Positions 1 to 9,340 are shown, numbered from the stretch's first letter. The stretch is DNA of 64,000 nt from JBFLVU01 sp964589625 (GCA_964589625.1 CAZPSH010000010.1:43079-107078), one strand, 5' to 3'. Notes: generated by a model not told the origin, from the letters alone. Translations and numbers: made by a program.

Positions 1-1
1 C

Positions 2-2323
2 GCCGAGAGCCTCCTCAAAGGACTTCTCGGTGATCCCGGCCTATCGGACGACTCCAGAATAGAGGCCTCCCTCCTTCTCGCCACCTGCCGCCTCCGTCTC
101 GAAGACGCGGACGGGGCTCTTCAAGCCCTCGACTCCGCCGGCGCGTTTCCCGAGGGCGTGAGAACGCGCGCGACGCTCCTTCGCGCGTGGACCTTGCTCG
201 CCCTGGGCGAGGCCGCACGCGCGTACGACCTCGTGCGCTCCCACCTTCCCTTGAAGGGCTGGGAGGAGGCCGCCTCCCTCGCCGCCGTGCGGGGGGCTGA
301 CCTGCGCCGGGACGCGGAGGCAACCGTCGGGGCGGCGCGGGCCCTCCTGGCTCGATTTCCCGACGGTCCGGCATCGGCTGAAGCACGGCTTCGGGGCGCG
401 CGATCCCTCGCAAGCCAAGGACGCTTCGCCGAGGCCCTCGACCTCCTGGAGCCCGGCCTCCCCATCCTTCCCGACCCGGCCGCCCGTTTGGAGGGCGCCC
501 TCCTGGCGTCGCAGATGGCGTGGGAGGGGCCCCGGGATCCGGCCCGGGCGGCCCGATGGGCCTCCCTGGCGGTGGCCTCGGCTACGTCGGAGGCGGAAAA
601 GGGTCGCGCGGCCCTGACCGCGGCCCGGCTCGCCTGGGAATGCGGCCGTTCCGCCGACGCCCAGGAAATCCTCGCGGAGAGGATCCAGGCCGCCCCCGAG
701 GGAGCCGCCGCCCCGGGGGCCTACCTCCTCATGGGGCGGATTCTCCTGTCGGAGGGCGAGTCGGACCGCGCCCGCGAGGTTTTGAAGATCGTGGCGGAGG
801 CCTACCCGGACGCCCCCGAGGCCCGGGAAGCCCTGCTCCTGGCCGCCGAAAGCCTCGCCAGAGAGGGCCGAGCCAAAGACACGGGTGGGCTTCTCGCCGC
901 GGCCCGCACCTTTCCCCTGGATCCCTCCCAAACCCGCCGGCTGGCCCGGCTCCGATGGAGCGAAGCCTTCGCCCGCGGAGCCCTGGAGGAGGCCCGCTTG
1001 TACCTGGTGGAAGCCACCTCACCCGTCCGTGATCCCGGCGAGGAGGACGAGGCGCGTTACCAGCTCGCCCTCGCGGATCTCGCCGGCGGACGGATCTCTG
1101 CCGCCCTTGAGGCGATTCCCTCTCTCGCGGATCCTTCGAGGAGGATTGCCCTCACCCTGCGATGCGCCGATGCGCTCGCGGAAGGGAACCGGAGGGAGGA
1201 AGCGCTGGCTCTTCTGGAGCCCCTTCTCCTCGAAACCGGCGGGGAAGCCGCCTCGCTCCGCTTGTTTCGCGCCGACCTTCTCCTTCAGGCCGACCGGCTC
1301 CCCGAGGCCTTGGAGGACCTTCGGCTCGCGGCCGCCCAGACCCCCGCCGAGGCCCTGTCGCCGCTGGCCCAGAGGCGCCTGGAGATGACGCTCCTGGTTC
1401 GAGAGGGCCCAGAGGCCGCCCTGAGGGCCGTTCCCCCCTTTCGGGAGGCCGAACCCTCCGCCCTTTCCGAGGGGGATGCCCTCCTGAGGCAGGCCCGGAC
1501 CCGTCTGGGCTCCGGGGACCGCGCGGAGGCCGCCCGGGCCTACCGCGGGTACCTGGACCGAAGGCCCAAGGGTCCGGGGGCCCAGGAGGCCCTGCTCTTC
1601 CTGGCCCTGGAGGCGGAAAGCAGGGGAGATTTCACCACCGTTCGCTCCCTTCTGCACGCCTCCGCGGAACCCATTGCCCTCCTCCTTCTCGGGGAAGCGG
1701 CCTTCGCCCAACGGGACATGGCCCCGGCCCTCGAAGCCCTGGAGCGCTCCCTGTCCGTTCCCGGCGGTCTGGCACCCGCCCAGGCCCTGCGGGCCCATTG
1801 GCTCGCCGGAAACGCCGCGCGCGTGCTCGGGCGGACGGCCGGCGCCGTGACCCACCTGGAGGCCTTTGCGTCGGGTGCCCGGGCCACCCCCGAAGCGCGT
1901 GAGGACCTCCTCACCGCGGCCCTTTTCCTGGAGGAGCGGGGCCGGCTCGAGGCGGCTCTGGAGGCTTTTTCCCGGCTCAAGGCCGCCTCCCGAGACGCAG
2001 AGACCGGGTTTCACTGCGCCTACACGCTGGAGCTCCTCGAGCGCCCGCGGGAGGCTCTCCAGGCCTACCTCGACGTCGCCTACACCTCTTCCAGCGCGGA
2101 GTGGGCCTTGACCTCCCGGTACCGCGCCGCCGAGCTCATGGTGCGCCTGGACCGCCGCGAAGATGCCGTGGCCCTCTACCGGGAACTGGCGGCCCGCAGC
2201 GAGGGCACGGTCCAGGGAGACTACGCCCTCCGGCGCCTGGCCGACCTCTCCCCTCCCCCCGAGCCCGAAACCGCCCCCCCCTTGGAGGATCCCGCCCATG
2301 CGCCTGCCCCAGCCCCTCGTTGA
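2..2323 (+). CDS. Large TPR-type repeat protein, 5' end outside window
   Basis: The frame is already open at base 2 and runs 773 codons to TGA, so the true start lies upstream; the GTG at 158 is only the first internal start candidate. The protein is an almost unbroken series of Ala/Leu/Glu/Arg-rich helical pairs of about 34 residues, with tetratricopeptide-like periodicity (for example the helix pair around residues 480-520, with ARAYRGYLDRRPKG). No catalytic motif is visible. The tail is Pro-rich. Such solenoids act as protein-protein scaffolds, often in envelope assembly, but no partner can be named here. The last 26 bases overlap the DUF507 gene, so the two are probably cotranscribed and translationally coupled. 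Confidence 0.8.
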   Translation, partial: AESLLKGLLGDPGLSDDSRIEASLLLATCRLRLEDADGALQALDSAGAFPEGVRTRATLLRAWTLLALGEAARAYDLVRSHLPLKGWEEAASLAAVRGADLRRDAEATVGAARALLARFPDGPASAEARLRGARSLASQGRFAEALDLLEPGLPILPDPAARLEGALLASQMAWEGPRDPARAARWASLAVASATSEAEKGRAALTAARLAWECGRSADAQEILAERIQAAPEGAAAPGAYLLMGRILLSEGESDRAREVLKIVAEAYPDAPEAREALLLAAESLAREGRAKDTGGLLAAARTFPLDPSQTRRLARLRWSEAFARGALEEARLYLVEATSPVRDPGEEDEARYQLALADLAGGRISAALEAIPSLADPSRRIALTLRCADALAEGNRREEALALLEPLLLETGGEAASLRLFRADLLLQADRLPEALEDLRLAAAQTPAEALSPLAQRRLEMTLLVREGPEAALRAVPPFREAEPSALSEGDALLRQARTRLGSGDRAEAARAYRGYLDRRPKGPGAQEALLFLALEAESRGDFTTVRSLLHASAEPIALLLLGEAAFAQRDMAPALEALERSLSVPGGLAPAQALRAHWLAGNAARVLGRTAGAVTHLEAFASGARATPEAREDLLTAALFLEERGRLEAALEAFSRLKAASRDAETGFHCAYTLELLERPREALQAYLDVAYTSSSAEWALTSRYRAAELMVRLDRREDAVALYRELAARSEGTVQGDYALRRLADLSPPPEPETAPPLEDPAHAPAPAPR

Positions 2324-2858
2324 GATCCTCGGCCGACGGATCGTGCGCTCTATGCTGGACGGAGGGGTGATCGCCAGCGAGCACCCCGACCGCACGGCGG
2401 AGAAAGTGGCGCGCCTCATCGCCCGGGACCTCCAGGTGGAGGATGCCCTCACCGACGAGGTCCGGTCCCTCCTGGCCGAGCACCATCGGGCCGTTCTCCA
2501 GGAAGACGTGGAGATGCACCGCCTCCACGCGAAAATGAAGGGAGAGCTGGCCCAGCGCAGGGGATACGTGCTCTCCACGGGCCCGGGCCGGCTCTCCCGG
2601 GAGAAGATTCTGGACCTGACGCTCCAGATCCGGGCCCTTCTCCTCAGCGATCCCGACGTGGAGTACTTCGTCAAGGACGAGGACCTTCGAAGCCATATCC
2701 AGCGGGCCTTCGAGCGCGAGATGGCCAGGGACGCCGAGCGAGAAAGGAAGGCGAGGGACAAGGTCCTGGGCATCAAACGCCGCATCCCCGAAGGCTCCCC
2801 CGAGTACCAGGCCCTCTACCAGCAGTTTTACCGAGAGCTCCTGGAGAAGGAGGGGTAG
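2298..2858 (+). CDS. DUF507 family protein
   Basis: The ATG at 2298 gives 186 aa and overlaps the upstream gene by 26 bases. The N-terminus MRLPQPLVEILGRRIVRSML, followed by a charged helical protein with two similar halves, matches my recollection of the DUF507 family: short, wholly cytoplasmic, function unknown. The C-terminal part (about residues 140-186) is strongly charged and probably coiled-coil. There are no signal peptide, membrane segments or cysteines. An earlier in-frame start at 2163 would add residues translated across the upstream gene and is unlikely. A perfect tandem repeat begins directly at its stop codon. Confidence 0.75.
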   Translation: MRLPQPLVEILGRRIVRSMLDGGVIASEHPDRTAEKVARLIARDLQVEDALTDEVRSLLAEHHRAVLQEDVEMHRLHAKMKGELAQRRGYVLSTGPGRLSREKILDLTLQIRALLLSDPDVEYFVKDEDLRSHIQRAFEREMARDAERERKARDKVLGIKRRIPEGSPEYQALYQQFYRELLEKEG

Positions 2859-2898
2859 TAGGTGAGTAGGTGAGTAGGTGAGTAGGTGAGTAGGTGAG
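2859..2898. repeat. Five perfect tandem copies of TAGGTGAG
   Basis: The 8-bp unit TAGGTGAG is repeated five times without a mismatch, starting on the base after the DUF507 stop codon. The unit carries stop triplets in several frames. It is an octamer microsatellite that could vary in copy number by slipped-strand mispairing. It lies about 75 bases before the next start codon, in the region where a promoter or leader would be expected. Confidence 0.9.
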
Positions 2899-2973
2899 GA
2901 TGGGGGGGAGTCGGGTCTTCCCCCCCTCGTGCGGCTCCCGTGCTATACTTTTGGGCTTCCAGAGGGGACGGCC

Positions 2974-3357
2974 ATGATGAAGGACTGCTTCAAGACCGCG
3001 GTGGTGGACGCGCAGAAGTACCGTGAGTGCGCCGTCTGCCCGATCTACCAGGAATGCACCGGCATCGTCGACCAGGGAGGCGCCCGGAAGGCCCACGGGG
3101 CCGGGTTCGCGCTGGGACTCCTGACGGCGGCGGCGGGACTCCTTATCGCTGTGACCCGGTGGGGCGACCTGCCCAACGGGGCCCCGTGGCTCCTGTTCGC
3201 GACGGCCGTGTACGTCCTCGCCCTCGTCCGGGTCTTCACCGAGACTCGCTCCGAGATCGCCGAGACGGTGGGGCTCCTCGGGCGCGAGGCCGAGGCCATG
3301 CCCGAGGGCGGACGTCCCGCCCCCGCGCCGTCGGGTCACGGCGGCCACGACCACTGA
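2974..3357 (+). CDS. Small two-TM membrane protein with cysteine N-terminus
   Basis: The ATG at 2974 (AGAGGGGAC upstream) gives 127 aa. The first 35 residues are cytosolic-looking with C-x(12)-C-x2-C-x5-C spacing (MMKDCF ... ECAVCPIYQEC), reminiscent of a small metal or Fe-S site. Two hydrophobic segments follow at about 42-62 and 68-88, then an acidic helix and a His/Gly-rich tail ending GHGGHDH. I do not recognise a named family. A TATACT hexamer lies 25 bases upstream, but I see no matching -35 element. The next gene (metG) starts 154 bases downstream. Confidence 0.65.
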   Translation: MMKDCFKTAVVDAQKYRECAVCPIYQECTGIVDQGGARKAHGAGFALGLLTAAAGLLIAVTRWGDLPNGAPWLLFATAVYVLALVRVFTETRSEIAETVGLLGREAEAMPEGGRPAPAPSGHGGHDH

Positions 3358-3511
3358 TGCATGGCGAGAGGCCCGCTGGAGGAACCGGTGAACGGGCGCG
3401 CGCCTTCGGAGGGGCGGGTGAGGCCCCGGAACGCGAGTCCTTTTCCATTCATCACTCGGTGACCCGCTTGCCCCAGCGCGAACCGGCGAAGGACCACCCG
3501 CAGGGGAGGCC

Positions 3512-5476
3512 ATGACCCGCTTCTACATCACCACCCCGATTTACTACGTCAACGACTACCCGCACATCGGCCACGCCTACTGCACCATCTGCGCCGACTT
3601 TTTCGCCCGCTACCACCGCTCCATGGGCCACGAGACCTATTTTCTGACGGGAACGGACGAGCACGGGCAGAAGGTGGAAAAAGCCGCCGCCGCCGAGGGC
3701 ATCACGCCCCAGGCTCTGGCGGACCGGGTCGTGGAGCGCTACCACGAGCTCTGGCGTCAGCTGGAGATCTCCCACGACGATTTCATCCGTACGACCGAAG
3801 CCAGACACGAGCGGGGGGTCCTGGCGGTCCTCCGAAGGTTGGAGGACGCCGGCGATATCTACAAGGCCTCCTACCGCGGCCCCTACTGCGTTTCCTGCGA
3901 GGCCTTCTTCCCCGAGAACCAGGTGGTGGACGGCAAGTGCCCCGATTTCGGCCACCCCTTGTCGGTCCTCGAGGAAGAGTCCTACTTCTTCCGCCTCTCG
4001 AAATACCAGGAACCCCTGCTGAAACTCTACGCCGAGAGGCCAGGCTTCGTTCTCCCCCAGAGCCGCATGAACGAGGTGCGGGCTTTCGTAGAAGGCGGGC
4101 TCAAGGACCTCTCGGTGTCCCGCACCTCCATCTCCTGGGGCATCCCCTACCCGGGCGACCCCAAGCACGTTCTTTACGTATGGCTCGACGCCCTCTCGAA
4201 CTACATGACGGCGCTGGGCTTCGGCTCGGAGAACGACGCCCTCTACCGCCGCTTCTGGCCCGCCGACGTCCACCTCATCGGCAAGGACATCCTCCGCTTC
4301 CACGCGGTCTACTGGCCGGCCTTTCTCATGAGCGCGGGCCTCCCCCTGCCGCGCCACGTCTTCGGCCACGGCTGGTGGATGAAGGACGCCAACAAGATGA
4401 GCAAATCCCTGGGAAACGTGGTGGACCCCAGGCCCTTCGTGGCAGAGTTCGGCGCGGACCCGGTGCGGTACTTCCTCCTGCGCGAGAAGCCCATCGGAAC
4501 CGACGGGTCCTTTTCCGACGAGGCCTTCCTGGACCGCCTCAACGCCGACCTAGCCAACGACCTCGGAAACCTTGCCTCGCGGCTGACGAACCTCATCGAG
4601 CGCCAGGCCGAAGGGGCCGTCGGTCCCGGCGACGGGAGCCTGAAGGCCCGCACCGAGGAAGTCCTGTCGGCCTACCACGCGGCCATGGAGGACCTCTCCC
4701 CCCGCGACGCCCTCCTCGCCGTCTGGTCCCTCCTCTCGGACCTCAACAAGTTCCTGGTGGAGCGGGAGCCGTGGAAGCAGGCCGGAACGCCTCAGGCCCT
4801 GGCCACCCTCTCCGAGGCCGCGCGCTCCCTGCGGCTTGTGGCCCTTGCGTTGGAGCCCGCCATGCCCCACTCGGCCCGTGCCGTGGCGGAGGCCCTCGGC
4901 TTCGAACCCACGGATTTCATCAACGCCCGATGGCAGGATCGCCAGTACGGGAAGGCACGCAAGCTCACGGGCCTCTTTCCGAGGGTCGACAAGGCCGAGT
5001 ATTTCGCGCGCCTGGCAAGGAGCGCCGACGCCCCGAAGACCCCCGGAGAAGCCCAGCAAGAGCGACCCGAAGGAGCACGCCCCATGAACGAGACCAAGCC
5101 CCCCGCCGCGCCCGAGGTCCCGCCGGCGCCCCCCCATGCCGCGCCCGAACCCACCAGGCTCACCATAGACGAGTTCCGCCGCGTGGAACTGCGGGCTGGG
5201 AAGATCCTCGAGGCCGAGCGCGTGCCCAAGAGCAACAAACTCGTCCGGATGGTGGTGGATTTCGGCGCCGAGCGCCGCCAGATCGTGGCCGGCATCGGGA
5301 AGAAATACGCCCCGGAGGACCTGGTGGGGCGGACCTGCCCCTTCGTCGCCAACCTCCAGCCGGCCAAACTCATGGGAGTCGAGTCCAACGGGATGATCAT
5401 GGCGGGCCACCGGGGCGACGATCCCGTCCTTCTCGCCTTCCTCGAAGACGTGGAGCCCGGCTCGCCCATCACGTGA
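3512..5476 (+). CDS. metG: Methionyl-tRNA synthetase
   Basis: This cytoplasmic class I synthetase charges tRNA-Met with methionine. The 654-aa protein starts MTRFYITTPIYYVNDYPHIG with the HIGH signature, and has KMSKSLGN near residue 296. The zinc knuckle is reduced (CVSCEAFF ... KCPDFGH), as in the single-knuckle bacterial subtype. After the anticodon-binding helical domain a Pro/Ala-rich linker (about 510-550) leads to a C-terminal EMAP/tRNA-binding domain (about 550-654). Its length is typical of enzymes with that appended domain. The start is supported by AGGGGAGG just upstream. Confidence 0.97.
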   Translation: MTRFYITTPIYYVNDYPHIGHAYCTICADFFARYHRSMGHETYFLTGTDEHGQKVEKAAAAEGITPQALADRVVERYHELWRQLEISHDDFIRTTEARHERGVLAVLRRLEDAGDIYKASYRGPYCVSCEAFFPENQVVDGKCPDFGHPLSVLEEESYFFRLSKYQEPLLKLYAERPGFVLPQSRMNEVRAFVEGGLKDLSVSRTSISWGIPYPGDPKHVLYVWLDALSNYMTALGFGSENDALYRRFWPADVHLIGKDILRFHAVYWPAFLMSAGLPLPRHVFGHGWWMKDANKMSKSLGNVVDPRPFVAEFGADPVRYFLLREKPIGTDGSFSDEAFLDRLNADLANDLGNLASRLTNLIERQAEGAVGPGDGSLKARTEEVLSAYHAAMEDLSPRDALLAVWSLLSDLNKFLVEREPWKQAGTPQALATLSEAARSLRLVALALEPAMPHSARAVAEALGFEPTDFINARWQDRQYGKARKLTGLFPRVDKAEYFARLARSADAPKTPGEAQQERPEGARPMNETKPPAAPEVPPAPPHAAPEPTRLTIDEFRRVELRAGKILEAERVPKSNKLVRMVVDFGAERRQIVAGIGKKYAPEDLVGRTCPFVANLQPAKLMGVESNGMIMAGHRGDDPVLLAFLEDVEPGSPIT

Positions 5477-5540
5477 CCGCTGGCGCGCTTCGAATCTGTA
5501 AGCCGAGGATTCGGGCGCGGCCGAGTCCAGGAGGCCCGTC

Positions 5541-6995
5541 ATGAGGATGCGCTCGCTCGCCGCCGTCCAGGTCGCCCTGTTTTTGGCCCTTTCCCTCCCG
5601 GCCTCCACGCCGCGTGATCTCGCGGAGGCCGTGAGGCCGGTCCGGGCGGCGGCGGCCTACGAAACCGTGGCTCGCCTATCCTCCCCCGAGTACGCGGGCC
5701 GCCTGACGGGCACCGAGGGCTTCGAAAGGGCCGCGCGGTGGGTTGCCTCCGAGGCCAAAGGAGCCGGGTTGAAGGCCCCCGCCGAGTTTCCGGACCACCT
5801 CCAGCCCTTTCCCGTCACGCGCGTTCCCATGCGGGCCGCCTCCATGGAACTCCTTCCCGCCGACGGGATGGGCGAACCCAGGGCGCTGACGATGTTCAAG
5901 GAATACATGCCCATCCTCACCTCCAGCGCCGGCGAGGTGACGTCGGACCTGGTCTTCGCGGGGTTCGGCATGACGGCCCCGGAGCTGGGCCGGGACGACT
6001 ACGCGGGCCTCGACGTCAAGGGACGGATCGTGGTCGTCCTGCGCGGCGAGCCCAAGGACGGCCGGGACTGGTCGGCCCACAACGACTCCCACGTCCGGTA
6101 CGCCAATGCCGCCTCGCATGGCGCTGCGGCGTGTCTCTTGGCGGATCAGGCCGTGGCGAGCCCGAACGGCGAGCCCCTGGCGGGGACCCTGACGGGCGAA
6201 ATCTCCACGGCCTTCGCCGACGAGGTCTTCGCCGGAAGGGGCCTCAAGTGCGACGACCTGCGCAAGGCCCTCGAAGCGGGGGGCACGGTCTCTTTCCCCA
6301 CGGGGCGCCGCCTCCGCTACTCGGTGGACTCGGGCACGCCCTTGCCCGCAAGGGGCTTCAACGTCCTGGCCGTCCTCCCGGGGAGCGACCCCACCCTTCG
6401 GGGCGAGTGCGTGGTCCTCGGCGCCCACCTCGACCACTGCGGCAACTGGCCCCAACTCCTTCCCGGGGCCGACGACAACGCGTCGGGAGGCGCGGCCGTT
6501 CTGGAGGCCGCCCGAGCCGCCGCCCGCATGCGCCCCAGGCCCGCCCGCAGCCTCGTGTTCGCTTGGTTCGGTGGCGAAGAGATGGGGCTCCTGGGTTCCA
6601 CGCACCTCGCCGCCCAGTTCCCGCCGAGTCTGGGAAAACCCGTGGCTGTCCTCAACCTGGACATGGTGGGAGCGGGAAATGGGGCCTGGGTGGCCGCCGG
6701 CCAGAACCACCCGGCGGTCTTCACCGCCCTCGAGAAAGCCCGCGACCGGGTCGAGCCCTCCTTCCAGCTCAAGGCCGGCCTTTCCAAGGGCGAGGCCCGC
6801 GCCGACCACGGCCCCTTCCTGAAGGCCGGGCTTCCCGCCGTCTCCCTCTTCGGGATGGGGGGGAAGCACGTGGGCTACCACACGCCCGAGGACACGGCCT
6901 ACTTCGTCACGCCGAGGACGATGGAAGCCTGCGCGCGCGTTGCCCTCGCCGCCGCGATCCTCCTCGCGGACGCCCCGCCGTCGGGTCCGGGATGA
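5541..6995 (+). CDS. Secreted M28 family zinc aminopeptidase
   Basis: A 484-aa hydrolase with an N-terminal signal peptide (hydrophobic stretch at residues 4-21 ending near PAST). The M28 zinc ligands are recognisable in order: HLDHCG, the GADDNASG aspartate, FGGEEMGLLGS with the catalytic Glu pair, NLDMVG, and a final His in the GKHVGYHTPEDT segment. Between residues about 120 and 260 an insertion looks like a protease-associated domain. The enzyme should remove N-terminal residues from peptides in the periplasm or outside the cell, feeding the amino-acid catabolism encoded next to it. It starts 64 bases after metG on the same strand. Confidence 0.9.
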   Translation: MRMRSLAAVQVALFLALSLPASTPRDLAEAVRPVRAAAAYETVARLSSPEYAGRLTGTEGFERAARWVASEAKGAGLKAPAEFPDHLQPFPVTRVPMRAASMELLPADGMGEPRALTMFKEYMPILTSSAGEVTSDLVFAGFGMTAPELGRDDYAGLDVKGRIVVVLRGEPKDGRDWSAHNDSHVRYANAASHGAAACLLADQAVASPNGEPLAGTLTGEISTAFADEVFAGRGLKCDDLRKALEAGGTVSFPTGRRLRYSVDSGTPLPARGFNVLAVLPGSDPTLRGECVVLGAHLDHCGNWPQLLPGADDNASGGAAVLEAARAAARMRPRPARSLVFAWFGGEEMGLLGSTHLAAQFPPSLGKPVAVLNLDMVGAGNGAWVAAGQNHPAVFTALEKARDRVEPSFQLKAGLSKGEARADHGPFLKAGLPAVSLFGMGGKHVGYHTPEDTAYFVTPRTMEACARVALAAAILLADAPPSGPG

Positions 6996-7050
6996 TCCTG
7001 GGGGGCGCAGCCCTCTCCGCGGTCTCTCCCTTCGGGATCGAAGTTGTAGG

Positions 7051-7644
7051 TCACGGCCTCGCCGCCGCGTCGCTTCTTAGGAGGGGCTCGAGGAAGGCCA
7101 TGTCGAGGGTGAGGCGGAGGTCGGCGGCCTCCCAGAGGGACTCCTGCACGGTGAGGTTGTGGCCGCTTCGGGGCCCGTGGGCGAGGGCGAAGGTGAGGCC
7201 CTCCCGCTTGACGATTTCGAGGGCGGGGACGAAGTCGCCGTCTCCCGAGAGAAGGACGATGGCGTCCACGGAGCGACGGGCGGCGGCGTAGACCATTTCC
7301 ACGGCCAGCAAGACGTCCACCTGCTTCTGCTCCAGGACGGGCTTGCCCGTATCCTCGTCGAGGCCCCGGAAGGCCAGCCGGCCGAGTTTGACCTCGAACC
7401 GATCGAGCCGCTGGAGGCGCTGGTAGAAGCCCTCCTTGCGGCGGTAGGCCTCCTGCTCTTCCGGGGAAGGGGTCCCCGATAGATAGGGGAGGCAGTTGAA
7501 GTAGACGCAGCGCAGGAGGGAAAACCCGAAGTGGTCGCAGATGGCGCGCGCCATGCGCCCGTAGTCCAGGCGGGGCGAACCGAAACTTCGCTGGAGGAAG
7601 TCGAGATAGCCCCCGTCGATGAGCAGGAGCGCCTTGCCGTTCAC
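7051..7644 (-). CDS. NYN (LabA/DUF88-like) domain protein, putative RNase
   Basis: With the GTG at 7644 the protein has 197 aa; AGGAAGGA lies nine bases upstream of that codon. An ATG at 7692 would overlap ptb and add a low-complexity Gly/Glu tail. The core has PIN/NYN-fold acidic motifs: LLIDGGYLDF at the N-terminus, KQVDVLLAVEM in the middle and LLSGDGDFVPAL, with the Asp residues expected to bind Mg. Known NYN proteins are thought to be RNA nucleases or nucleotide-processing enzymes. It is the last gene of the buk-iorA-iorB-ptb operon, although no link to that pathway is obvious. It converges on the M28 peptidase gene. Confidence 0.8.
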   Translation of the reverse strand: MNGKALLLIDGGYLDFLQRSFGSPRLDYGRMARAICDHFGFSLLRCVYFNCLPYLSGTPSPEEQEAYRRKEGFYQRLQRLDRFEVKLGRLAFRGLDEDTGKPVLEQKQVDVLLAVEMVYAAARRSVDAIVLLSGDGDFVPALEIVKREGLTFALAHGPRSGHNLTVQESLWEAADLRLTLDMAFLEPLLRSDAAARP

Positions 7645-7678
7645 TGTCCGGAGTCCTTCCTCTCCCCCTTCTGCCCCC

Positions 7679-8635
7679 TCACCTCCTCCCATCCTCCCTT
7701 CCTCCCGTGACGTGGTGCTTCACCGTCATGGCGCCGAGGGCGATGGAGAGCATCTTGGCCTCGGGTGTGTCGGAGCGGCTGGGGATCAGTACCGGCGCCG
7801 CCGCGCCCATGATGACGTGGGCCAGGCGCAGCTTGGCGAAGTAGGTGGTGGACTTGGCGAGGAGGTTGGCGGACACGATGTCCGGGCAGAGGAGGATGTC
7901 GGCCCGGCCCGCCACGTCCCCGGCGTGGCCCTTCTTCGCAACGGCCTCGGGAGAAATGGCGAGGTCGAGGCTCAAGGGGCCTTCCACCTCGCAGTCCGCG
8001 ATCTGGCCGCAGTGGGCCATGCGCGTCAGGGCTGCCGCGTCCATGCTGGGGGCGTGGCCCGGAAGGACGTTTTCCACAGCCGAGAGCACGGCCACGCGGG
8101 GGCGGGCGCACCCGATCTTGTGGTAGAGCGTCACGGCGTTCTCGAGGATCTGGCGCTTGGCGGCCAAGTCCGGCTGGAGGTTGATGCCCCCGTCGGTGAT
8201 GCAGACCAGGCGCACCCCGTCTTTGCACGGGCACTCGAAGAGAAAGGCATCGGAGAGGAGGTGGCCCGTCCTGAGCCCGTTCTCCCGGTCGAGGACGGCG
8301 TGCATGAGCGTCCCCGTCTGGGTCTTTCCCTTGAGGAGGATCTGGCCCTCGCCCGAGCGGACGATCTCTACGGCCCTCCGGACGGCGCTCTCTTCGTCGG
8401 GGGCATCGGCGATCTCCGCGTGCTGAAGGCGTTTCGGGAGAGCGTCGATGGCCGGTCCAATGAGGCCCGGATCCCCCACAAGGATGCTCCGCGCCAGCCC
8501 CTTCTCCTCGGCGGCGAGGAGGGCCGACAGCGCGGCCGCGTCCTGGCCGCAGGCCACCACGACGGTGTAGGGCGCCCGCTTCAACGCCGCTTCGAGGACC
8601 TTGTCGAACTCAGTGAGCCGGACGGACATGTTCAA
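7679..8635 (-). CDS. ptb: Phosphate butyryltransferase / acyltransferase
   Basis: A 318-aa protein of the phosphate acetyl/butyryltransferase fold. It converts acyl-CoA plus phosphate to acyl-phosphate plus CoA. Family signatures include LLKGKTQTGTLMHAVL, CITDGGINLQPDLAAKRQIL and VLSAVENVLPGHAPSMDAA, and the length matches the Ptb rather than the longer Pta family. The gene overlaps the 3' end of iorB by 26 bases and lies between iorB and the NYN gene. In this context its substrate is more likely an aryl- or branched acyl-CoA made by indolepyruvate ferredoxin oxidoreductase than butyryl-CoA itself; the sequence does not settle that point. Confidence 0.9.
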   Translation of the reverse strand: MNMSVRLTEFDKVLEAALKRAPYTVVVACGQDAAALSALLAAEEKGLARSILVGDPGLIGPAIDALPKRLQHAEIADAPDEESAVRRAVEIVRSGEGQILLKGKTQTGTLMHAVLDRENGLRTGHLLSDAFLFECPCKDGVRLVCITDGGINLQPDLAAKRQILENAVTLYHKIGCARPRVAVLSAVENVLPGHAPSMDAAALTRMAHCGQIADCEVEGPLSLDLAISPEAVAKKGHAGDVAGRADILLCPDIVSANLLAKSTTYFAKLRLAHVIMGAAAPVLIPSRSDTPEAKMLSIALGAMTVKHHVTGGREDGRR

Positions 8636-9200
8636 CCCCTCTGCGAAACGCCTTCAGGCATGCGGCCTGGATCTTCTTGGGGAAGCGTTGGCCGATGGCG
8701 GCCTCCCAATTGGCGTCGGTCATGGACAGCTTCGGGGACAAGGCCCCGAGGAGGATGAGGTTGACCATGCGCAGGTCCCCCTCTTCGCGGGCGATGGTCA
8801 CCGCGTCCACCCAGACGAGATTCGGAGCCTTCGCGGCGAGGACCCCGTCGATGTCGGGAACGTAGCCCGAGTCCTTCTTGAGATTCTGCGTCAGGGGCGG
8901 GATCTCCAGCGGGCAGACGTAGGCCGTGCCGTCGGGGCGCAAGTAGTCCAGATAACGCAGGGCCTCGAGCTTCTCGAAGGCCACGAGGAAGTGGGCCCCG
9001 CCCCTCGGGATCAGGGAGGAGGGCACCTCGGGGCCGATCCGCACGTGGGTGTCCACATTCCCCCCGCGCTGGGCCATGCCGTGAACCTCGCTCATCTTCA
9101 CGTCCAGTCCCGCATCCACCGCCGCCAGGGCGAGGACGCGGCTACTGGTCAGGATGCCCTGCCCCCCCACGCCCGCAAACAGGATGTTTGTGATCTCCAT
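8610..9200 (-). CDS. iorB: Indolepyruvate ferredoxin oxidoreductase, beta subunit
   Basis: The ATG at 9200 gives 196 aa beginning MEITNILFAGVGGQGILTSS, the glycine-rich signature of the gamma-type domain of 2-oxoacid:ferredoxin oxidoreductases. SEVHGMAQRGGNV follows at about residue 40 and is diagnostic for IorB. With IorA it oxidatively decarboxylates aryl pyruvates (from Trp, Phe and Tyr) to aryl-acetyl-CoA, reducing ferredoxin. A longer frame to 9413 has no similarity upstream of MEITN and is rejected. It is separated from iorA by 128 bases that contain a hairpin spanning the iorA stop codon. Confidence 0.92.
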   Translation of the reverse strand: MEITNILFAGVGGQGILTSSRVLALAAVDAGLDVKMSEVHGMAQRGGNVDTHVRIGPEVPSSLIPRGGAHFLVAFEKLEALRYLDYLRPDGTAYVCPLEIPPLTQNLKKDSGYVPDIDGVLAAKAPNLVWVDAVTIAREEGDLRMVNLILLGALSPKLSMTDANWEAAIGQRFPKKIQAACLKAFRRGVEHVRPAH

Positions 9201-9320
9201 GTCCTTCTCCCCATCAGGGCTCGTTCTTCGTGCCGAGCCTCCCCATCCTGCAGTCCGCGAGTCGGGCGGGCCGGACCCGGACGAATCGGGAACGACTTCC
9301 AGCCTGGGACCGCCCCGTTC

Positions 9321-9340
9321 GCGGGGCCTTAGGGCCCCGC
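9321..9340 (-). terminator. GC-rich hairpin spanning the iorA stop codon
   Basis: A perfect 8-bp inverted repeat, GCGGGGCC / GGCCCCGC, with a 4-base loop. The iorA TAA (9329-9331) lies in the loop. No T-run follows in the minus direction, so it is not a classical intrinsic terminator. It could attenuate expression or protect the upstream message, separating iorA from iorB levels. Confidence 0.45.

Noticed and set aside
3358..3511. Possible T-box or riboswitch leader before metG
   Set aside because: No T-box motif, specifier stem or SAM-riboswitch core is visible in the 154 bases. Only short GC stems can be formed.
5481..5525. Possible tRNA-like TTCGAATC segment after metG
   Set aside because: The TTCGAATC is part of a short CCGAGGATTCGG-type hairpin. 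No acceptor stem or anticodon arm can be drawn at the right distances.
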